From contig JAJYHM010000042.1 in NCBI GenBank assembly GCA_021784755.1, forward strand, positions 50,312-114,311: a stretch of 64,000 bases of DNA, written 5' to 3'. The position numbers and the translations under genes were made by a program. This document shows positions 16,970-26,306 of this stretch, in pieces. The notes beneath the pieces were generated by a model. The model was not told where the DNA came from and ran no database searches. It saw only the letters and a list, made by a program, of their open reading frames with translations. The DNA comes from Pseudomonadota bacterium. Its GTDB lineage: Bacteria; Pseudomonadota; Gammaproteobacteria; Acidiferrobacterales; Acidiferrobacteraceae. Position 1 is the first letter of the stretch; every line of letters begins with the position of its first letter.

Positions 16970-17980
16970 ATGCGCATAGGAATGTGTGGTTTGGGACGCA
17001 TGGGCGCGAATATGGCTCAGCGCCTTATACGAGCGGGCCACGAGGTGGCGGGCTATGCCCGCAGTCACGCGACGGTGGACGGCTTCAAGGCCCAGGGCGG
17101 GCTCGGCGCCAACACACTGGCCGATCTCGTAGCCCAGCTTCCGGCGCCACGCGTCGTCTGGTGCATGGTCCCGGCGGCCTCAGTCGATACGCTGCTCGCT
17201 GAGCTTGCGCCGCTGCTGGCTCCGGGCGATATCATAGTCGACGGGGGCAATTCCTTTTACCAGGACGATATCCGCCGGGGGCGGGCGCTTGCCGAGCGGG
17301 ACCTCCATTATCTCGACGTCGGTACGAGTGGTGGCGTGTGGGGCCTCGAGCGGGGGTATTGCCTCATGATTGGCGGCGAGGCGCATGTCGTGGCGTCGCT
17401 CGACCCCGTGTTTCGAGCCCTGGCTCCGGGGGCCGCGGCCGTGTCGCCCACGGCTGGGCGGCCCGCAGGCTCCGGATCGGCCGAGTTGGGTTATCTGTAC
17501 TGTGGTTCGCATGGCGCGGGCCATTTCGTGAAGATGATCCATAACGGGATCGAATACGGCGTGATGGCCGCCTACGCTGAGGGATTCAATATCCTCAAGC
17601 GGGCGAATGTCGGCGTATCCTCCCATGACAAGGACGCCGAGACCGCCCCCCTGCGCAACCCGGAACATTTTCAATATAACTTCGATGTCGCCGAGGTCGC
17701 GGAGCTCTGGCGGCGCGGTAGCGTGATAAGCTCGTGGCTGCTCGATCTCACCGCGGCCGCCCTGCAAGGGAACCCCGACCTCAAGGGTTTCGCGGGCCAG
17801 GTGGCGGATTCCGGGGAAGGACGCTGGACTGTCCAGGCGGCGGTCGAGGAGGGAGTACCGGTGCCGGTCATATCCGCGGCGCTCTATGCGCGCTTTGGCT
17901 CGCGTGGGCACGCCGATTTCGCCGACCGTGTTCTTGCGGCCATGCGATATCAGTTTGGTGGGCACGTCGAAAAGCCCTAA
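16970..17980 (+). CDS. gnd: 6-phosphogluconate dehydrogenase, decarboxylating (short form)
   Basis: Converts 6-phosphogluconate to ribulose 5-phosphate and CO2, yielding NAD(P)H. It is 336 residues, the short form rather than the 470-residue E. coli Gnd. The N-terminus is a Rossmann motif GMCGLGRMGANMAQRL. The substrate-binding DGGNSFYQDDIRR and catalytic HFVKMIHNGIEYGVMAAYAEG are intact. ATG 16970 has AAAAGGGG upstream; ATG 16952 is six codons earlier. It is divergent from glk and followed by pgi. Ribulose 5-phosphate is also the precursor of the RuBisCO substrate. Cofactor preference cannot be told with confidence. Confidence 0.9.
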   Translation: MRIGMCGLGRMGANMAQRLIRAGHEVAGYARSHATVDGFKAQGGLGANTLADLVAQLPAPRVVWCMVPAASVDTLLAELAPLLAPGDIIVDGGNSFYQDDIRRGRALAERDLHYLDVGTSGGVWGLERGYCLMIGGEAHVVASLDPVFRALAPGAAAVSPTAGRPAGSGSAELGYLYCGSHGAGHFVKMIHNGIEYGVMAAYAEGFNILKRANVGVSSHDKDAETAPLRNPEHFQYNFDVAEVAELWRRGSVISSWLLDLTAAALQGNPDLKGFAGQVADSGEGRWTVQAAVEEGVPVPVISAALYARFGSRGHADFADRVLAAMRYQFGGHVEKP

Positions 17981-18009
17981 GGGACGCTCGGGGGACAGGT
18001 TCGATTTGT

Positions 18010-18027
18010 GACGATTGTGCGATCGTC
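18010..18027. repeat. Inverted repeat between gnd and pgi
   Basis: GACGAT and ATCGTC flank a 6-base centre, 29 bases past the gnd stop. It may be an operator for pgi or a weak terminator; nothing decides between them. Confidence 0.3.
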
Positions 18028-18161
18028 GTGGGGCTTGCTTAAACCGCCATGTCGCGTTAGGGTCTCAACTAAAGCGCTGCCGTGCAGCACGCGGCGGCGT
18101 TCCAGGAACAGGGGTCAATTGGACGACCGAAAGCGACAGATCAGGCTAGGAGGCAGCCGTC

Positions 18162-19841
18162 TTGGACAATCGATTCGATACGTCGCGCGACGAGGGTGCG
18201 ACGGGCGCGAAGCGCAGTGGTGTTGCGCTGACCGATAGTGCTGAGTGGCGGGCGCTCGCCGGCCATTTCCGGAGCGTGGAAGGCCTCACGCTGCGCGCCC
18301 TTTTCGACGCCGACCCAGATCGGGGAAAGGCGCTCACGGCAGAGGGTGGCGGCCTTCATCTCGATTATTCCAAGAATCGCGTGACCCGAGAAACGATGCG
18401 GTTGCTCATGGAACTCGCGCGGGCACGCGGGCTCGAGGGCCGTCGCGATGCGATGTTCCGGGGCGCGCGCATCAATGTGACCGAGGATCGCCCGGTACTG
18501 CATGTCGCTCTGCGGAGCCCCCTAGGCGTCGAGATCCTGGTCGATGGGCACGATGTGGTGCCCGACGTTCATGCGGTCCTTGAGAAAATGGCGGTTTTCG
18601 CCGACAAGGTCCGCGATGGTTCGTGGACGGGCTATACCGGCAAGCGCATCCGCACCGTGATCAACATAGGGATCGGTGGATCCTACCTCGGCCCCGAGAT
18701 GGCCTGTCAGGCGCTGCGACCCTTTGCCGATCCGAATATCGCGGTGCGTTTCGTGGCCAATATCGACGGCGAGGCATTTCGCGCAGCGACCGCGGATCTG
18801 GATCCGGCGGAGACGCTTTTCATTGTCTGCTCGAAGACCTTCACGACACAGGAGACCATGGTTAATGCGCGCACAGCGCGCCAATGGTGTATAGCGGGAC
18901 TCGGAAGCGACGCCGCCGTCGCCGCGCACTTCGTGGCGGTTTCGACCAATACCACTGAGGTTGCGCGTTTCGGTATCGATCCCGGTCATATGTTTGTCTT
19001 CTGGGATTGGGTGGGGGGGCGGTATTCGCTGGGATCAGCGGTCGGCTTGTCTGTGATGATCTCGGTGGGGCCGGCGCGTTTCCGGGAGATGCTGGCGGGA
19101 TTTCGGGATATGGACGAGCACTTCCAGACCGCGGCGCTCGAGCAGAACCTGCCGGTACTGATAGGTTCTTTAGGGGTCTGGTACAACAACTTTTTCGGAA
19201 TGGAGACCCAGGCGATTCTGCCGTATGCGCACGGGCTTTCACGGCTCCCGGCCTATCTTGAACAACTTCAGATGGAAAGTAACGGCAAGCATGTCGATCT
19301 GGCCGGGCGACCGGTCACCTATCAGACAGGGGCCATAATCTGGGGCGAACCGGGGGTCGACGCGCAGCACTCCTTCTACCAACTTTTGCATCAGGGAACC
19401 AAGGTTGTGCCGTGCGACCTGATCGGATTTTGCCGTTCGCGCGCGAGCCTGTCTGGCCACCAGGACCTTTTGATGGCAAACCTTCTGGCGCAGGCGGAGG
19501 CGCTCGCCTTCGGGCGCTCGGTCGCCAAGCTTGCGGAGGAGGGTGCCCCTTCCGACCAGATCCCTTACCGGGTCTGTGAAGGCAATCGCCCCACCAACAT
19601 CATACTCGCCGAGAGCCTGACACCGCGTACGCTGGGTGCGCTCGTTGCCCTCTATGAACATGTCGTCTTTACCCAAGGCGTCATCTGGGGTATTGATTCC
19701 TTCGATCAGTGGGGCGTGGAGCTGGGCAAGGTGTTGGCGCGACGGATCGTGGCGGAGATGCAGGGGGCTGCTCCCGAGGCGGTCCACGACAGCTCGACTA
19801 CCGCTTTGATCGAGCGCTATTTGGCGATGCGCGGCGGTTAA
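18162..19841 (+). CDS. pgi: Glucose-6-phosphate isomerase
   Basis: Interconverts glucose 6-phosphate and fructose 6-phosphate. The 559-residue protein is of the usual bacterial length and carries the family blocks [13 protein letters not shown], the [10 protein letters not shown] substrate loop, the catalytic Glu in MESNGKHVD, the His in [17 protein letters not shown] and the Lys in GVELGKVLA. Translation appears to begin at a TTG (18162), supported by an AGGAGG at 18148; no ATG is close enough to keep the conserved N-terminus. It links gluconeogenic carbon to the glgC gene 109 bases downstream. Confidence 0.96.
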   Translation: MDNRFDTSRDEGATGAKRSGVALTDSAEWRALAGHFRSVEGLTLRALFDADPDRGKALTAEGGGLHLDYSKNRVTRETMRLLMELARARGLEGRRDAMFRGARINVTEDRPVLHVALRSPLGVEILVDGHDVVPDVHAVLEKMAVFADKVRDGSWTGYTGKRIRTVINIGIGGSYLGPEMACQALRPFADPNIAVRFVANIDGEAFRAATADLDPAETLFIVCSKTFTTQETMVNARTARQWCIAGLGSDAAVAAHFVAVSTNTTEVARFGIDPGHMFVFWDWVGGRYSLGSAVGLSVMISVGPARFREMLAGFRDMDEHFQTAALEQNLPVLIGSLGVWYNNFFGMETQAILPYAHGLSRLPAYLEQLQMESNGKHVDLAGRPVTYQTGAIIWGEPGVDAQHSFYQLLHQGTKVVPCDLIGFCRSRASLSGHQDLLMANLLAQAEALAFGRSVAKLAEEGAPSDQIPYRVCEGNRPTNIILAESLTPRTLGALVALYEHVVFTQGVIWGIDSFDQWGVELGKVLARRIVAEMQGAAPEAVHDSSTTALIERYLAMRGG

Positions 19842-19950
19842 CCGGCGCGATTCGCGAGGGCTTTCGCTGCGACTTACGCATGAGCCTTGGGGCCGGCCTC
19901 GGCGGGGGCGGCATCCTTTCCATTTCATGAGAACGAGGAACCGCTGTCCT

Positions 19951-21213
19951 ATGGACCAAGCACCCAGATTTGTAAGCCACCTCACCCGCAACACCCTTGC
20001 GCTCATTCTTGCCGGAGGTCGTGGCTCGCGGCTCAAGCATTTGACGATGTGGCGCGCGAAACCGGCCGTGCCGTTCGGTGGCAAGTTTCGGGTGATCGAC
20101 TTCCCCTTGTCGAACTGCGTGAACTCCGGCATCCGCCGCATCGGAGTTCTTACGCAGTACAAGGCGCACTCTCTAATCCATCATATCCAGAAGGGGTGGG
20201 GGAGCTTGCGCGGCGATTTTGGGGAATTCGTGGAACTCTTGCCGGCCCAGCAGCGGATCGAATCTTCCTGGTATGCAGGCACGGCCGATGCCGTTTATCA
20301 AAACCTCGATATCGTGCGCAATCACAATCCCGAATATGTCCTGATCCTGGCCGGTGACCACGTCTACAAAATGGACTACGGACCCATGATCGCCTATCAC
20401 GTACGCAAGGGCGCGGACCTGACCGTAGGATGCGTCCATGTGCCGCTCGAACGCGCGAGCGACTTCGGGGTTATGGCGACCGACGACGATGGCCGTATCG
20501 TGCGGTTTGACGAGAAGCCCAAGAATCCGACGCCAACCGTGCCTGGCGGCAATATGGCGCTCGGTTCTATGGGCATTTATGTGTTCAGCGCCCGCTTCCT
20601 TTATGAGCAACTGATCAAGGATGCCGATACCACGAAATCGCAGCACGATTTTGGTCACAATGTCATACCTGAGGCCTTGCCGCGCTATCGGGTCATGGCC
20701 TATGCCTTTGCGAACGACAGCGGCGGCCATTCGGCCTATTGGCGCGACGTCGGGACCTTGGATGCCTATTGGGAGGCCAATATGGAACTGGTCGGCGTGA
20801 CTCCGGAGCTCAACCTCTACGACACGTCATGGCCGATCTGGACGTATCAAGAGCAGCACCCGCCGGCGAAGTTCATTTTTGATGACGATGGGCGCCGAGG
20901 TATGGCGGTGGACTCCATGGTGTCGGGCGGCTGCGTCATATCGGGCGCGGTGGTGCGCCATTCCCTGCTCTTTTCCGCCGTACGCGCGCACTCCTATGCC
21001 GAGGTCGTGGATTCCGTTGTCATGGGCGATGTCGATATAGGCCGGCACAGCCGTATCCGCAAGGCGATTATCGACAAGGGATGTCGTATACCCGAGGGCA
21101 CCACAGTCGGATGGGATCACGAAGAAGATGCGCGTCGCTATCATGTCACCCCCGCGGGCGTAGTGGTGGTAACACCGGAGATGTTGGGTCAGGATCTGCA
21201 TCATGCGCGATAA
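19951..21213 (+). CDS. glgC: Glucose-1-phosphate adenylyltransferase (ADP-glucose pyrophosphorylase)
   Basis: Makes ADP-glucose from glucose 1-phosphate and ATP, the committed step of glycogen synthesis. About 420 residues with the nucleotide loop ALILAGGRGSRLKHLT, the RAKPAVPFGGKFRVIDF block, WYAGTADAVYQNLD, the metal/substrate segment AGDHVYKMDY, EKPKNP and a left-handed beta-helix C-terminus with SGGCVISGA. ATG 19951 has GAGGAA 10 bases upstream; ATG 19927 lacks a site. The last 11 bases overlap the GH57 gene. Enzymes of this family are normally allosterically controlled; the effector here cannot be read from sequence. Confidence 0.97.
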   Translation: MDQAPRFVSHLTRNTLALILAGGRGSRLKHLTMWRAKPAVPFGGKFRVIDFPLSNCVNSGIRRIGVLTQYKAHSLIHHIQKGWGSLRGDFGEFVELLPAQQRIESSWYAGTADAVYQNLDIVRNHNPEYVLILAGDHVYKMDYGPMIAYHVRKGADLTVGCVHVPLERASDFGVMATDDDGRIVRFDEKPKNPTPTVPGGNMALGSMGIYVFSARFLYEQLIKDADTTKSQHDFGHNVIPEALPRYRVMAYAFANDSGGHSAYWRDVGTLDAYWEANMELVGVTPELNLYDTSWPIWTYQEQHPPAKFIFDDDGRRGMAVDSMVSGGCVISGAVVRHSLLFSAVRAHSYAEVVDSVVMGDVDIGRHSRIRKAIIDKGCRIPEGTTVGWDHEEDARRYHVTPAGVVVVTPEMLGQDLHHAR

Positions 21214-22903
21214 AGGTGGCCTGAACCTGGTCCTGTGCTGGCATATGCATCAGCCGCAGTATCGGCGCCTGTCTGATGGCCAGTACCAGCAGCCATGGAC
21301 CTATTTGCATGCCATCAAAGACTACGTTGACATGGCGGCGCACATCGAAGCTATCCCGGGCGCCCGCGCGGTCGTCAATTTCTCACCCGTTCTGCTCGAG
21401 CAGCTCGCTGACTATGTCATACAGCTCCAGACCTATCTTCAAGATCGCGCGCCCCTGCGAGACCCGCTGCTTGCGGCGCTGGCTGGTCATTGGCCGCCGC
21501 CGGGGCCTGCGCGGGCGGCGCTCATAGAGGCCTGCCTCAGGGCCAACAAGGCCCGCGTAATCGAGAGATTCCCGGCCTTCAAGAGATTGACCGCGCTCGC
21601 CGAGCCCGTGATCGCGGATCCGGAGCTGTCCGGGTATCTCGAGGATCGCTATTTGCGGGATCTCGTCGTGTGGTACCACCTAAGCTGGCTCGGAGAGACG
21701 GTGCGTCGTGGTGACGCGCGCGTAGGGCAGCTCATGGATAAGGCCCGAGACTTCGACGAGGATGCGGTCCAGACATTGCTCACCGTGATCGCGGAGGTGC
21801 TCGCAAGTATTGTGCCCCGCTTCCGCAAGCTCGCGGAAAGCGGGCAGATCGAGTTGTCGTTTACCCCGTATGCGCATCCCATGGTGCCACTATTGCTGGA
21901 CTTTGCGGTGGCCCGCGAGGCGCAGCCGGATGTGAAGCTTCCGGCGGTCGCGCATTATCCCGGAGGCGAAGAGCGGGCACGTTGGCAGATCAAGGCGGGC
22001 CGCGAGGCGTTTACCCGACATTTTGGGTACGCCCCGTCTGGCTGTTGGCCGGCCGAGGGAGGTATCAGCGCCCAGACGCTCGCGCTCCTGGATGATGCGG
22101 GCGTGAAGTGGACGGCGTCCGGCGAGCGCGTCCTGCGCCATAGTCTGCAGGCGAGCGCGATGGATGCGGGCAATGGGGATCGATACTGTGCTTATGGCGC
22201 GCCGGGCCGGGCCATACGGTGTTTCTTTCGGGACGACGGGCTCTCGGACCTCATCGGATTTTCCTACGCCGATTGGCACGCCGATGATGCGGTCGGCAAC
22301 TTGATCTCTCATCTCGAGACTATTGCCCGTGCAGTCGAGGCTAATAATGCGCCGATTGTGTCTATCATCATGGATGGCGAAAACGCCTGGGAATATTACC
22401 CAGAAAACGCCTATTACTTTTTGCGGGCACTCTATGAGAGGCTTGCGAACCATCCCTTGATCCAGCTTACGACCTTTTCAGACTACTTGAAGGAAGAGCC
22501 GGCCTACACTGCGCTGCCACCGCTCATAGCGGGCAGCTGGGTCAATGGGACCTTCGCGACATGGATAGGCAGTCCCGACAAGAACCGTGGTTGGGAGATA
22601 CTCGTGCAGGCGAAAAAGGACTACGACCGGGTTGTGGGTCTGGGGTGCCTATCGGTGGAGGACGTCGAACGCGCCACAGATGCTCTGGCCGTGTGCGAGG
22701 GGTCTGATTGGTGCTGGTGGTTCGGTGACTACAACCCCCGCGAATCGGTTCGAGATTTTGAGCGTCTCTATCGCTGCCACATCAACGACCTTTATCGTAT
22801 CCTCGGCGAACCGCCACCACCCATGGTCGCGGAGGCCTTCGTCCAGCATGGCGGCGACCGCTGTGAGCGCGGCGGGGCCATGCGCAGTTCAGGAGCTGTA
22901 TGA
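21203..22903 (+). CDS. GH57 family glycoside hydrolase
   Basis: 566-residue cytoplasmic alpha-glucan-acting enzyme of glycoside hydrolase family 57. The five-motif pattern is visible: HQP at 16-18, the YAHP block near 223, the nucleophile region GCWPAEG with Glu285, and the acid/base region IMDGENAWEYYP with Asp391. Family members are amylases, 4-alpha-glucanotransferases, amylopullulanases or branching enzymes. The motifs do not settle which, although no C-terminal branching-enzyme extension is apparent. It overlaps glgC by 11 bases and malQ by 4, so it is made together with the synthesis and remodelling enzymes. A debranching or glucan-trimming role is the cautious guess. Confidence 0.88.
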   Translation: MRDKGGLNLVLCWHMHQPQYRRLSDGQYQQPWTYLHAIKDYVDMAAHIEAIPGARAVVNFSPVLLEQLADYVIQLQTYLQDRAPLRDPLLAALAGHWPPPGPARAALIEACLRANKARVIERFPAFKRLTALAEPVIADPELSGYLEDRYLRDLVVWYHLSWLGETVRRGDARVGQLMDKARDFDEDAVQTLLTVIAEVLASIVPRFRKLAESGQIELSFTPYAHPMVPLLLDFAVAREAQPDVKLPAVAHYPGGEERARWQIKAGREAFTRHFGYAPSGCWPAEGGISAQTLALLDDAGVKWTASGERVLRHSLQASAMDAGNGDRYCAYGAPGRAIRCFFRDDGLSDLIGFSYADWHADDAVGNLISHLETIARAVEANNAPIVSIIMDGENAWEYYPENAYYFLRALYERLANHPLIQLTTFSDYLKEEPAYTALPPLIAGSWVNGTFATWIGSPDKNRGWEILVQAKKDYDRVVGLGCLSVEDVERATDALAVCEGSDWCWWFGDYNPRESVRDFERLYRCHINDLYRILGEPPPPMVAEAFVQHGGDRCERGGAMRSSGAV

Positions 22904-24387
22904 CAGATAGGGTGTCGCGTAGCGCCCCCGTTCTGGATCGCCGGCGTCTGGGCGTCTTGCTGCACCCAAGTTCCTTGCCCGGAGATGGCCCCAAGGGGAC
23001 GCTAGGCGCTGAGGCGCGGCGCTTCGTGGACCTTCTACGCGCGGCCGGGGCGACGGTGTGGCAGGTATTGCCGCTTGGCCCCCCTGGCGGGGGCTCCCCC
23101 TATAACAGCCCTTCGGCGCATGCCGGCGACCCCGATCTCATCAATCTTCAGGATCTTGTGGAGCAGGGCTGGATTGCGGCGTCCGAGGTGTCCGCCGGCG
23201 CGTGGGACGCATCTGCTCGACGCATGGCACTCTGGGGTGCGCGTCTGCGTCTAGAGCAGCGCGGAGAGGCTGCGACCTTGGCCGCGTTCGATGATTTCAA
23301 GCAGGACCACAAGACATGGTTGTCCGATTACTGCGCCTACGAATGTATCAAGGCTGAGCGGAGTGGGGCGCCGTGGTGGGAGTGGCCAGCCGCCCTCAAG
23401 GATCGCGATTTGCATGCCATCGCGGCCATCAAGGGCTCGGATCTCTGCGAGGCGGTGGCTTTCGAGCAGTTCGTATTCTTCCGCCAGTGGCACGCGCTCA
23501 GGGACTACGGGCGCATGCGTGGCCTGCGTTTTTTTGGAGACGTGCCCATATTCGTCGCTGAGGACAGTGCCGACGTCTGGGCGCACCGCGAGCTCTTTGT
23601 GCTGGATGCGCTCGGGCGCCCGGAGATTGTGACCGGTGTGCCGCCCGACTACTTCTCGGTGGATGGTCAGCGGTGGGGTAATCCTCATTATCGGTGGGCG
23701 CACATGGCGGCCGACGGCTTTTCCTGGTGGCGCGAGCGGGTGCGTACCCAGCGCCAACTCTTCGATTTGATAAGAATCGATCACTTCCGAGGATTTTCTG
23801 CGTCTTGGGCGATCCCGGCGCATGCCCCTACCGCCGCGAGCGGTGAATGGATGTCGGTCCCCGGCGACGCCTTGCTCACAGCGCTTTCGAACGACTTCGG
23901 GGAGCTGCCTCTGATCGCGGAAGATCTTGGCCTTATCACGGATGACGTCTATAGTCTGCGCGACCGCCACGGTCTCCCAGGCATGCGCGTCCTGCAGTTC
24001 GCCTTCGATGGCGATCCGACAAATCCCCACTTACCCCACAATTACATCCCCAATTGCGTGGCCTACACCGGGACCCATGACAATGATACGAGCGCGGGGT
24101 GGAGCGCCGCTTTGTCGGAGGCCCAGCGGGAGATCGTGCGCGCCTATCTTCCGGAGATTGATGAGGCGCCAGCATGGGCGGCCATACGCGCTGTGATCGC
24201 CTCCGTCGCCTATCTCGCGGTCGTGCCGTGGCAGGATGTGTTGGGCCTCGGAAGCGGCGCGCGTATGAATACGCCGGGACTGTCGTGCGGCAATTGGGGG
24301 TTTCGGTTTCAGTGGGGCGACGTTCCGGATTCTGTCGTCACGCGTCTAGCGCGACTCGCTTTTTTGTATGGGCGTGTTCTGGATTAA
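22900..24387 (+). CDS. malQ: 4-alpha-glucanotransferase (amylomaltase)
   Basis: GH77 enzyme that transfers maltosyl and longer units between alpha-1,4-glucans, lengthening the short chains left by phosphorylase and debranching. The 495-residue protein is the short bacterial form. It has PSSLPGDGPKGTLG at the start, GSPYNSPSAHAGDPDLINL, the nucleophile Asp in LIRIDHFRGF, the acid/base Glu in LIAEDLGLIT and the third acid in YTGTHDNDT. The ATG overlaps the GH57 stop (ATGA). It is the last gene of the pgi-glgC-GH57-malQ run and is followed by the IS-disrupted gene on the other strand. Confidence 0.96.
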   Translation: MTDRVSRSAPVLDRRRLGVLLHPSSLPGDGPKGTLGAEARRFVDLLRAAGATVWQVLPLGPPGGGSPYNSPSAHAGDPDLINLQDLVEQGWIAASEVSAGAWDASARRMALWGARLRLEQRGEAATLAAFDDFKQDHKTWLSDYCAYECIKAERSGAPWWEWPAALKDRDLHAIAAIKGSDLCEAVAFEQFVFFRQWHALRDYGRMRGLRFFGDVPIFVAEDSADVWAHRELFVLDALGRPEIVTGVPPDYFSVDGQRWGNPHYRWAHMAADGFSWWRERVRTQRQLFDLIRIDHFRGFSASWAIPAHAPTAASGEWMSVPGDALLTALSNDFGELPLIAEDLGLITDDVYSLRDRHGLPGMRVLQFAFDGDPTNPHLPHNYIPNCVAYTGTHDNDTSAGWSAALSEAQREIVRAYLPEIDEAPAWAAIRAVIASVAYLAVVPWQDVLGLGSGARMNTPGLSCGNWGFRFQWGDVPDSVVTRLARLAFLYGRVLD

Positions 24388-24640
24388 AGGGATCGCGGCG
24401 GGCGCCAGAATTCACGAAAGGGGTCGTGAAGTATTCCGCCGACCGACCAGCGCCGCAGCTCCTCCTCCTTGGGTCCATTGGCGGCTCAACCCTTTGGTAG
24501 GCCAGAGGAATCCCGCGGCAAGGTCTTTTCCGGAAACATCAGGCGCGCCAGGATGAGCCCCGGACAAATACCGGTGATCGCCGCGAAGGAAAAGAATACG
24601 GCGGGCACATAGAGTACCCAACTGACGACGCGGAACCCGG

Positions 24641-24644
24641 TAAG
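24641..24644. repeat. Target-site duplication, left copy (TAAG)
   Basis: TAAG abuts the left end of the element; the matching copy is at 25951-25954. The reading frame of the interrupted gene is restored when one copy is removed, which supports a 4-bp duplication. Confidence 0.75.
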
Positions 24645-24647
24645 GGC

Positions 24648-24669
24648 CTGTGAATAAATAACTTGCGCA
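24648..24669 (+). repeat. Left terminal inverted repeat of the IS
   Basis: CTGTGAATAAATAACTTG then CGCA. It pairs with 25925-25946 over 22 positions with three mismatches. Confidence 0.85.
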
Positions 24670-24699
24670 TGTTGTGGAGAGCACACATAATCCAAGTCC

Positions 24700-25923
24700 G
24701 TGGCGACTGTTACGGACATCCGGCGGAAATACCAGGGGCTGTCTCGCATGATGAGCGAGCGCGCTCGACGTATGTGGGCGGCAGCCGAGGCGCGCGCGAT
24801 AGGCTGGGGCGGGGTGTCGCAGGTGGCGCGCGCGACCGGAATGGCGCGCAACACGATCGCGAGCGGATTGCGGGAGTTGCAGAGGCGCGGACGCCCACGG
24901 CCAGGGGAGCGGGAACGCGTGCGTCGGCCCGGGGGCGGTCGCAAACGGCTGACTGACCATCAGCCCGAATTGCTCGCTAGGCTTGAGGCGCTGATTGAGC
25001 CGACGGTACGCGGGGATCCGCAGTCGGCGCTGCGCTGGACGACCTTGAGCGTGCGTAAGCTTGAGGGGGCGCTGAAGAAGGACGGGGCGAACGTCAGCTA
25101 CCGCACGGTTGCGAATCTCCTGAAGAAGCTCAACTATACGCTTCAGGGTCATTTCAAACGTTCGGAAGGCAAGGTGGATCATCCAGACCGGGACGCCCAG
25201 TTTCGCTATATCAACGATCAGGCGGTGGCCGCACTGCGCGCTCGCCGACCCGTGATCTCGGTGGACACGAAAAAGAAGGAACTCGTGGGGTCCTATAAAA
25301 ATGCCGGCCGGGAGTGGCGCCCGAAGGGCGACCCGATCGAGGTGCTGACGCATGATTTCCCGGACCCGGAAGTGCCCAAGGCGGTGCCCTATGGGATCTA
25401 CGATATCGGTGAGAACAAAGGCTGGGTCAACGTCGGGATGAGCGGTGACACCGCCGAGTTCGCCGTGCAGAGCATTCGCGAGTGGTGGCGGTACATGGGC
25501 AAGCCCCGCTACCCGAAGGCCCGCCATCTTCTGATCTGCGCCGACAGCGGCGGAAGCAACGGCTACCGCTGCCATCTGTGGAAGCGAGAGCTACAACGAT
25601 TTGCGACCGAGGAGAAGTTGACGATCACGGTATGTCACTTTCCGCCGGGCACCAGTAAGTGGAACAAGATTGAGCATCGCCTCTTTTCGTTCATAACCGC
25701 GAACTGGCGAGGCCGGCCCCTGACCGACTACCGTACCATCGTGAATCTCATCGCCGGAACGTCGACCAAGACCGGACTGGTCGTCAAAGCTCGTTTGGAT
25801 CGGCGAACATACAAGTGCGGGGTCAAGGTGTCCAAGAAGGAACTGGAGACCCTCAGTCTCAAACCCCATGAGTTTCATGGCGAGTGGAATTACACCATCA
25901 CGCCCCAACGATGTCCGGGATAA
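24700..25923 (+). CDS. ISAzo13 family transposase
   Basis: 407-residue DDE transposase. The N-terminal third has a helix-turn-helix (VSQVARATGMARNTIASGL, residues 39-57) followed by a basic stretch. The catalytic acids are visible as Asp189 in ISVDTKKKELVG, Asp282 in ICADSGGSNGYR and Glu325 in WNKIEHRLFSFI. These blocks are typical of the ISAzo13 group, which is distantly related to IS630. Translation starts at a GTG (24700). There is no internal stop or frameshift. Confidence 0.92.
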   Translation: MATVTDIRRKYQGLSRMMSERARRMWAAAEARAIGWGGVSQVARATGMARNTIASGLRELQRRGRPRPGERERVRRPGGGRKRLTDHQPELLARLEALIEPTVRGDPQSALRWTTLSVRKLEGALKKDGANVSYRTVANLLKKLNYTLQGHFKRSEGKVDHPDRDAQFRYINDQAVAALRARRPVISVDTKKKELVGSYKNAGREWRPKGDPIEVLTHDFPDPEVPKAVPYGIYDIGENKGWVNVGMSGDTAEFAVQSIREWWRYMGKPRYPKARHLLICADSGGSNGYRCHLWKRELQRFATEEKLTITVCHFPPGTSKWNKIEHRLFSFITANWRGRPLTDYRTIVNLIAGTSTKTGLVVKARLDRRTYKCGVKVSKKELETLSLKPHEFHGEWNYTITPQRCPG

Positions 25924-25924
25924 C

Positions 25925-25946
25925 TGCTCAAGTTATTATTTCACAG
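25925..25946 (-). repeat. Right terminal inverted repeat of the IS
   Basis: Reverse complement CTGTGAAATAATAACTTG then AGCA, matching the left repeat at 19 of 22 positions. Confidence 0.85.
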
Positions 25947-25950
25947 CTCC

Positions 25951-25954
25951 TAAG
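25951..25954. repeat. Target-site duplication, right copy (TAAG)
   Basis: Second copy of the TAAG found at 24641-24644, directly outside the right end of the element. Confidence 0.75.
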
Positions 25955-26306
25955 CGTGATGCCGACCCATAGGACGCTGCCCGCGAAAAGAAACAGGGCG
26001 CGTAGAGCCGGACTGATGCCGTAACGTGACGTAGAACGTCCCATGAGTGATCCTTGTGCAACGCAAGGGCCTGCGAGGGAGCTTAGCCGCCGCGTACGGT
26101 TACTGCAACGAAGGAGATCTTGAGGCGGGTTGCCGGTTTGTCCAAACAAGGCTGCGCCCATCCATGACGATCCCACGGGAATCCTTATGGCGGTTCTTTA
26201 CCAAGAAATCCATGGGTATTTTTGGCGCCCGTCGGCTCAGTGCAAATATCAGGCTCTACGCGACGTCGCCCCGCCGCGCCTGAGGATGATGGGCCTACCG
26301 CCCCCC

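Larger units (their letters stand above)
24645..25950 (+). mobile_element. ISAzo13-type insertion sequence, 1306 bp, complete
   Basis: Single-transposase element bounded by imperfect terminal inverted repeats (22 bases with 3 mismatches, starting CTGTGAA, plus two or three outer bases starting GG) and a TAAG direct repeat. The transposase is intact, so the insertion may be recent and the element active. It lies between malQ and glgP in the storage island and interrupts a small membrane-protein gene. Exact outer bases are set by the frame repair of the target gene and could shift by one. Confidence 0.88.
24486..26044 (-). pseudogene. Small DUF2892-like membrane protein gene split by an insertion sequence
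   Basis: The 5' part lies at 25951-26044 (ATG at 26044, AAGGA 7 bases before it) and encodes MGRSTSRYGISPALRALFLF and one helix. The 3' part lies at 24486-24644 and ends LPRDSSGLPKG. Removing the element at 24645-25950 and one copy of the flanking TAAG joins the parts in frame (codons ATC ACG CTT ACC GGG) into an 82-residue protein with two membrane helices and a TGICPG motif. It resembles the small DUF2892/YgaP-type inner-membrane proteins, though that family call is tentative. As it stands, only a truncated 5' product could be made. The split and repair are seen directly in the sequence. Confidence 0.82.

Noticed and set aside
24412..25575. Long minus-strand frame through the IS element
   Set aside because: Its end coincides with the real 3' fragment of the split gene, but the rest is antisense to the transposase; the true product is the 82-residue protein reconstructed across the insertion.
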